From contig JAJFGP010000058.1 in assembly GCA_021776055.1 (NCBI GenBank), positions 1 to 33,616 on the forward strand: a DNA stretch of 33,616 nucleotides, in the 5' to 3' direction. A model generated the notes under the pieces. It was given only the letters and a program-made list of their open reading frames with translations. It made no database searches and was not told where the DNA came from. The DNA is from Kiloniellaceae bacterium. Lineage in GTDB: Bacteria; Pseudomonadota; Alphaproteobacteria; Kiloniellales; J153. Each line of letters starts with the position of its first letter. The first letter of the stretch is position 1. Positions 30,501-33,616 of the stretch are shown in pieces. A program made the translations under genes and the position numbers.

Positions 30501-32447
30501 GTCAAACGCCACTTCCGCGAAATCGGAAAGGACACGCAGAGCGAAGACTTTACGGTCATCGGTTGCGGCGATATGGCGGGCGACGTATTCGGGAACGGCA
30601 TGCTGCTGTCCAAGCACATCAAGTTGATCGGGGCGTTCAACCACTTGCATATCTTCGTCGACCCCGATCCCGATCCGGAGAAGAGCTGGGTGGAACGGCA
30701 GCGGTTGTTCGATCTGCCGCGCTCCGCCTGGAGCGACTACGATGCCAAGTTGATGTCCAAGGGTGGCGGCATCTTCGAGCGCCGGGCTAAGTCGATCAAG
30801 CTAACGCCCGAGATGAAAGCGCTGTTCGATCTGGATAAGGACCAAGTTCCGCCAAGCGAGCTGATCAAGGCGATGCTCGGGGCCGAAGTCGAGTTGCTCT
30901 GGTTCGGCGGCATCGGCACCTATGTGAAGGCGAGCGATGAATCCCATGCGGATGTGGGTGATCGGGCGAATGAGTCCCTGCGGGTCAATGGGTCGGAATT
31001 ACGCTGCAAGGTCATCGGCGAGGGCGCCAATCTGGGTGTTAGTCAACGCGGTCGCGTCGAGTACGGCTTGCATGGCGGCAGATTGAATACGGATTCCATC
31101 GACAACTCGGCCGGTGTCGATTGCTCGGACCATGAGGTCAATATCAAGATACTGTTGGGCGAGGTGGAGGCCGAGGGCGACATGACCCGCAAGCAGCGCG
31201 ATGCGTTGCTCGTGCGCATGACCGACGAGGTTGCCGAGTTAGTCTTACGCGATAACTATCTACAGACCCAGGCGATCACGGTAACCGCCACCCTCGGCGC
31301 CCATTTGCTCGACCGCACGGCGCGTTACATGCGTACCTTGGAGAAGGCCGGGCATCTCGACCGCGCCATCGAATACCTGCCGGACGATGAAACGATCACC
31401 GAACGCATGAACAAGAAGATCGGTTTGACCCGACCCGAGGTCGCGGTCCTACTTTCTTATGCCAAGATCACTCTCTACGACGAGTTGCTTTCGTCCGACC
31501 TGCCGGACGATCCGTATATGAGGCAGGACTTGGTGCGTTATTTTCCGAAGCCTCTGCGCGAGCGTTACAACGCGCAGATCATGCGGCACCGTCTGCACCG
31601 CGAGATCATCGCTACGGTGGTAACCAACGGTATCGTCAACCGGGTCGGCGTCACTTTTGTGCACGAGTGCCGCGAAAAGACCGGCATGTCCGCCGCGGAT
31701 GTGGCGCGTGCCTATACCATCAGCCGCGAGATCCTGGAGATGCGCGACCTTTTCGCCGCAATCGAGGGGCTGGACAACAAGGTGCCGGCGGCGGTTCAGG
31801 CGGCGATGCTCACTGAATGCGGCCGGCTGATCGAGCGCACCACCGTCTGGTTCCTGCGTCTGGGCGCGCACCCGTTGAACATCGAGGTCGAGTCCAAGGC
31901 CTATGGCGCAAGTGTTGGGCAACTAGCGGCGAAATTGCCGGAGCTGCTGTCGGATGTGGACCGTCAACATTTGGAGGAGCGCGCCGCCGATTTTGCTCAG
32001 CACGGGGTGCCTGACGATATAGCGCGCCGGACCGCCAGCTTGGCGCTGTTGGTTCCGGCCTGCGATATCGTGCGCATTGCCAGCGGTGCGGCCTTGCCCG
32101 TGCTCGAGGTCGGGCGGGCTTACTTCACCATCGGCGCCCGCTTCGGCTTCGATTGGCTACGCCTTGCCGCCGGTCATCTGCCCAGCGACAGTGCTTGGGA
32201 CAAATTGGCGGTCACCGCCATCGTCGATGATCTCTACGGGCACCAAAGCGAGCTGACCGCCCGTGTGGTCAACGGCATCACGGATGCCGGGGCCGCCAAT
32301 GGCATGATCGACCGTTGGGCCGACTCACGGCGACCGCTGGTTGCTCGCACGGAACAACTGCTCACGGAGTTGCAGACGACGGGGACCCCCGATCTCGCTA
32401 TGTTGGCGGTGGCCAACCGCCAGCTTCGCTCTATGGTGGCTGGCTAA
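27546..32447 (+). CDS. gdhB: NAD-specific glutamate dehydrogenase, large (180-kDa) class
   Basis: The 1633-residue protein matches the large bacterial NAD-GDH class (~1600 residues; gdhB is the Pseudomonas name). ATG 27546 follows AAGGAAG. The long N-terminal part (about 1-700) carries regulatory ACT-like domains ([39 protein letters not shown]). The catalytic core begins near 780: [20 protein letters not shown], then [15 protein letters not shown] (866-880) with the substrate Lys. [18 protein letters not shown] lies near 1007, and [20 protein letters not shown] near 1159. It converts glutamate to 2-oxoglutarate and ammonium with NAD+, mainly for glutamate catabolism, and is commonly allosterically controlled. 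A tandem repeat encodes a Gly/Lys-rich linker at about 718-732. Its stop is 5 nt from the convergent YbjQ-family gene. Confidence 0.97.
   Translation: [1633 protein letters not shown]
29697..29741 (+). repeat. Three 15-bp tandem repeats inside the GDH gene
   Basis: GGCAAGACAGGGGCA occurs at 29697-29711 and exactly again at 29712-29726; a diverged third copy is at 29727-29741. The frame is kept (15 bp = 5 codons), encoding [10 protein letters not shown] and GKKGP. It lies in an apparently flexible linker between the regulatory part and the catalytic core. Confidence 0.9.
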
Positions 32448-32452
32448 GGCCG

Positions 32453-32767
32453 TTATTCGAGGCGTACGGCGGTGCCGTTGGCGCTGACCATGAGCATGGA
32501 ATCGCCGACCGTCTCGTAGTCCAGATCGACACCGACAATGGCATTGGCGCCGAGGGTTTCCGCGGCATCGGTCATATCCGCCATCGCAGCATCCTTTGCG
32601 CCGCGCAGCGCTTTCTCATAACCGCCGGCGCGGCCACCGACTACATCGCGGACGCGGGCGAAGAGATCGCGGAACATATTGGCGCCGACAATGGCATCCC
32701 CGCTGACAATACCCAGATAGGCGGTGATCCGCCGGCCTTCGATGGCATCGGTGGTAACGATCTGCAT
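32453..32767 (-). CDS. YbjQ/UPF0145 family protein
   Basis: The 104-residue protein starts at ATG 32765-32767 behind GGGAG; a longer frame adds residues not seen in the family. It shows the full UPF0145 pattern: [20 protein letters not shown], then [20 protein letters not shown] and [29 protein letters not shown]-type residues and [11 protein letters not shown] complete it. The family is a small heavy-metal-binding-like or pentameric protein of unknown role. It is convergent with the GDH gene and divergent from the small membrane-protein gene across a 354-nt AT-rich intergenic region. Confidence 0.93.
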   Translation of the reverse strand: MQIVTTDAIEGRRITAYLGIVSGDAIVGANMFRDLFARVRDVVGGRAGGYEKALRGAKDAAMADMTDAAETLGANAIVGVDLDYETVGDSMLMVSANGTAVRLE

Positions 32768-32889
32768 GAGCAGGCTCTCCCTCGCGTGATCCAGGGTGTG
32801 ACCCAAGCTGGCTTAATTCGCCGCGATAGATCGACATCCTATCGGCTTATGCGTGCGCCAGGCACGGGATAAAGAGGCGCTCATTATTG

Positions 32890-32981
32890 GGGTAAAATGC
32901 CCTAATATATGTTAGGGTATAGTGCCCTAATTTTCTAGAGTACATTCAGTAAACATATATTTTTAGGGTTTAATACCCTAG
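32890..32981. promoter_or_regulatory. Three palindromic 16-bp repeats, likely operators
   Basis: Copies at 32890-32905 (GGGTAAAATGCCCTAA), 32915-32930 (GGGTATAGTGCCCTAA) and 32966-32981 (GGGTTTAATACCCTAG) share the consensus GGGTWWARTRCCCTAR. Adding the flanking bases gives near-palindromes of the form TTAGGG-N7-CCCTAA, as a dimeric regulator would bind. Copy starts are 25 and 51 bp apart, close to a 25-bp multiple. They sit between two divergent genes. Confidence 0.75.
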
Positions 32982-33046
32982 TATATGGAAAAATCGCAGA
33001 AACAAACCGGTTATAATCGTACAATACATAGAATTGAAATCGATTA

Positions 33047-33075
33047 TTGTTGTAGTATTTCTATGTTTGTTATAG
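33047..33075 (+). promoter_or_regulatory. Candidate promoter of the small membrane-protein gene
   Basis: TTGTTG (33047-33052) and TTATAG (33070-33075) have a 17-nt spacer and lie about 47 nt before the ATG at 33122. The hexamers are imperfect, so this is tentative. Confidence 0.35.
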
Positions 33076-33121
33076 CGTGCATAAGCATCACATGGATCAA
33101 GACATGGAACGGAGAGACCGC

Positions 33122-33394
33122 ATGAGTGAGCTTGTGATCGCACCTGGCGCGGTTCTGACCGAGACCTTGGATTCCAGCCAAACCGCCACCGTTGCCGCCC
33201 TGGTGGGTGTGATTGGCGCCGTGGTGAGCCTCTATGGGGTGGATATGTATGGCATGCCGCTCTTTTTCCTGGCTGCCAGTCTGCCCATGAGCGTGCTGGG
33301 CCTAGCGCTCGGCATTCGGCAGCGTAACCATGTTGCTTGGTTTCTCGGCGTCATCGGCACCACTTTCGCGGGCCTTGGCCTCATCCTGGCTTAA
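33122..33394 (+). CDS. Small three-helix membrane protein, unknown
   Basis: The 90-residue protein starts at ATG 33122 (MSELVIAPGAVLTETL) behind CGGAGAG about 7 nt upstream; an in-frame upstream ATG has no such site. About three hydrophobic segments cover residues 21-36, 42-60 and 68-88, with short charged turns (GIRQRNH). I do not recognise a family. The three-operator AT-rich upstream region suggests tightly controlled expression. It is followed by a terminator-like hairpin, so it is probably monocistronic. Confidence 0.75.
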   Translation: MSELVIAPGAVLTETLDSSQTATVAALVGVIGAVVSLYGVDMYGMPLFFLAASLPMSVLGLALGIRQRNHVAWFLGVIGTTFAGLGLILA

Positions 33395-33430
33395 ACCGCC
33401 GCCCCCTCCATAGATTTCGCACCACGTTCG

Positions 33431-33486
33431 CGCCCCGGAGGGTCAGGTAGAGCCACCTGATCGCTCCATTGGGGCGTTCAATTTTC
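33431..33486 (+). terminator. Structured hairpin after the small membrane-protein gene
   Basis: An outer stem CGCCCC (33431-33436)/GGGGCG (33471-33476), a middle stem GGAG/CTCC (33437-33440/33464-33467) and an inner stem TCAGGT/ACCTGA (33443-33448/33455-33460) nest into one 46-nt hairpin. It is followed by TTCAATTTT, a modest T-tract. The fit to a terminator is reasonable; a small structured RNA cannot be excluded. Confidence 0.5.
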
Positions 33487-33556
33487 GTGGGTACCCAATT
33501 TCTCTGTATACTCCCCGCCGGCGTGGCCGAAAGCAGGGCATCGGGGGATAACAGGT

Positions 33557-33616
33557 ATGGAGAGTGGCCAGCAGAATGCGCCCGCGATAGTGGGCCGTAG
33601 AGGCCGGTTGTTCGCT
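33557..33616 (+). CDS. Start of a possible gene, truncated by the window edge
   Basis: ATG 33557 is followed by 20 open codons to the right edge (MESGQQNAPAIVGRRGRLFA), with a purine-rich GGGGGA about 8 nt upstream. The codon usage is GC-rich like that of its neighbours. Too little is visible to name a function; it could also be a chance frame. Confidence 0.4.
   Translation, partial: MESGQQNAPAIVGRRGRLFA

Larger units (their letters stand above)
32768..33121. other. AT-rich intergenic region with no supported gene
   Basis: The 354 nt between the divergent YbjQ-like and membrane-protein genes are conspicuously AT-rich from about 32880 to 33080, unlike the rest of the window. It contains three palindromic repeats and several -10-like hexamers (TATAAT at 33012-33017; TTATAG at 33070-33075). 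Overlapping short open frames lack ribosome-binding sites and known domains. I see only regulatory signals here. Confidence 0.8.

Noticed and set aside
33012-33017. TATAAT in the AT-rich intergenic region as the main promoter
   Set aside because: There is no -35 at the right distance (AAAAAT). In AT-rich sequence such hexamers are expected by chance.

Overview
The window looks like a chromosomal segment from a GC-rich alphaproteobacterium, probably near the Rhodospirillales. The evidence is the gene content and order: aminotransferase–ftsK–lolA, a thioredoxin/Lon-domain/Trm112/DUF971 operon, a 180-kDa-class NAD-glutamate dehydrogenase, and UbiH-type and AmtB genes. Nearly all of it is tightly packed coding sequence. 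There is no CRISPR array, no transposase, no rRNA and one tRNA.

Layout. Positions 1-140 hold the start of a small helix-turn-helix (excisionase-like) protein that runs off the left edge. Positions 273-7110 are a seven-gene minus-strand operon with mostly ATGA-type overlaps: glycosyltransferase, glycosyltransferase, glycosyltransferase, histidine phosphatase, glycosyltransferase, polysaccharide deacetylase and a small membrane protein. Divergent from it (7303-11069) lies a plus-strand trio: an aberrant ABC-exporter-like protein, a stand-alone cyclic-nucleotide-binding protein and a small SAM-dependent methyltransferase. I read these ten genes as one envelope-glycan locus. The ABC protein is the strangest gene here: its ATPase motifs are all degenerate, and the interval from Walker A to signature is about four times the normal length, with three Q-loop-like modules.

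Positions 11165-17965 hold a glutamine-amidotransferase-like hydrolase, a fatty acid hydroxylase (sterol desaturase) family protein with a small partner, then lolA, ftsK and a DapC-like aminotransferase on the minus strand, and a small secreted protein. Positions 18105-21709 hold an ammonium transporter with a strong terminator and a good sigma-54 promoter. It diverges from a UbiH-family hydroxylase and a secreted protein, and the shared upstream region carries a 17-bp perfect inverted repeat.

Positions 21717-25946 are a minus-strand run: prolyl-tRNA editing protein, CnoX-like thioredoxin, Lon-substrate-binding-domain protein, Trm112-like protein, DUF971 protein and an M24-family enzyme. The M24 enzyme keeps every active-site residue I remember for the DMSP lyase DddP. 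After tRNA-Gly(GCC) (26090) come an unrecognised HTH/coiled-coil protein, the 1633-residue NAD-GDH, a YbjQ-family protein and an AT-rich intergenic region with three 16-bp palindromic repeats ahead of a small membrane protein. The first 20 codons of another gene end the window.

Nitrogen and amino-acid metabolism (AmtB, NAD-GDH, DapC-like, PuuD-like), envelope maintenance (LolA, glycan locus) and protein or tRNA quality control (CnoX-like, Lon-domain, ProX-like) are the main themes. All functions come from motif reading by eye; no searches were run.
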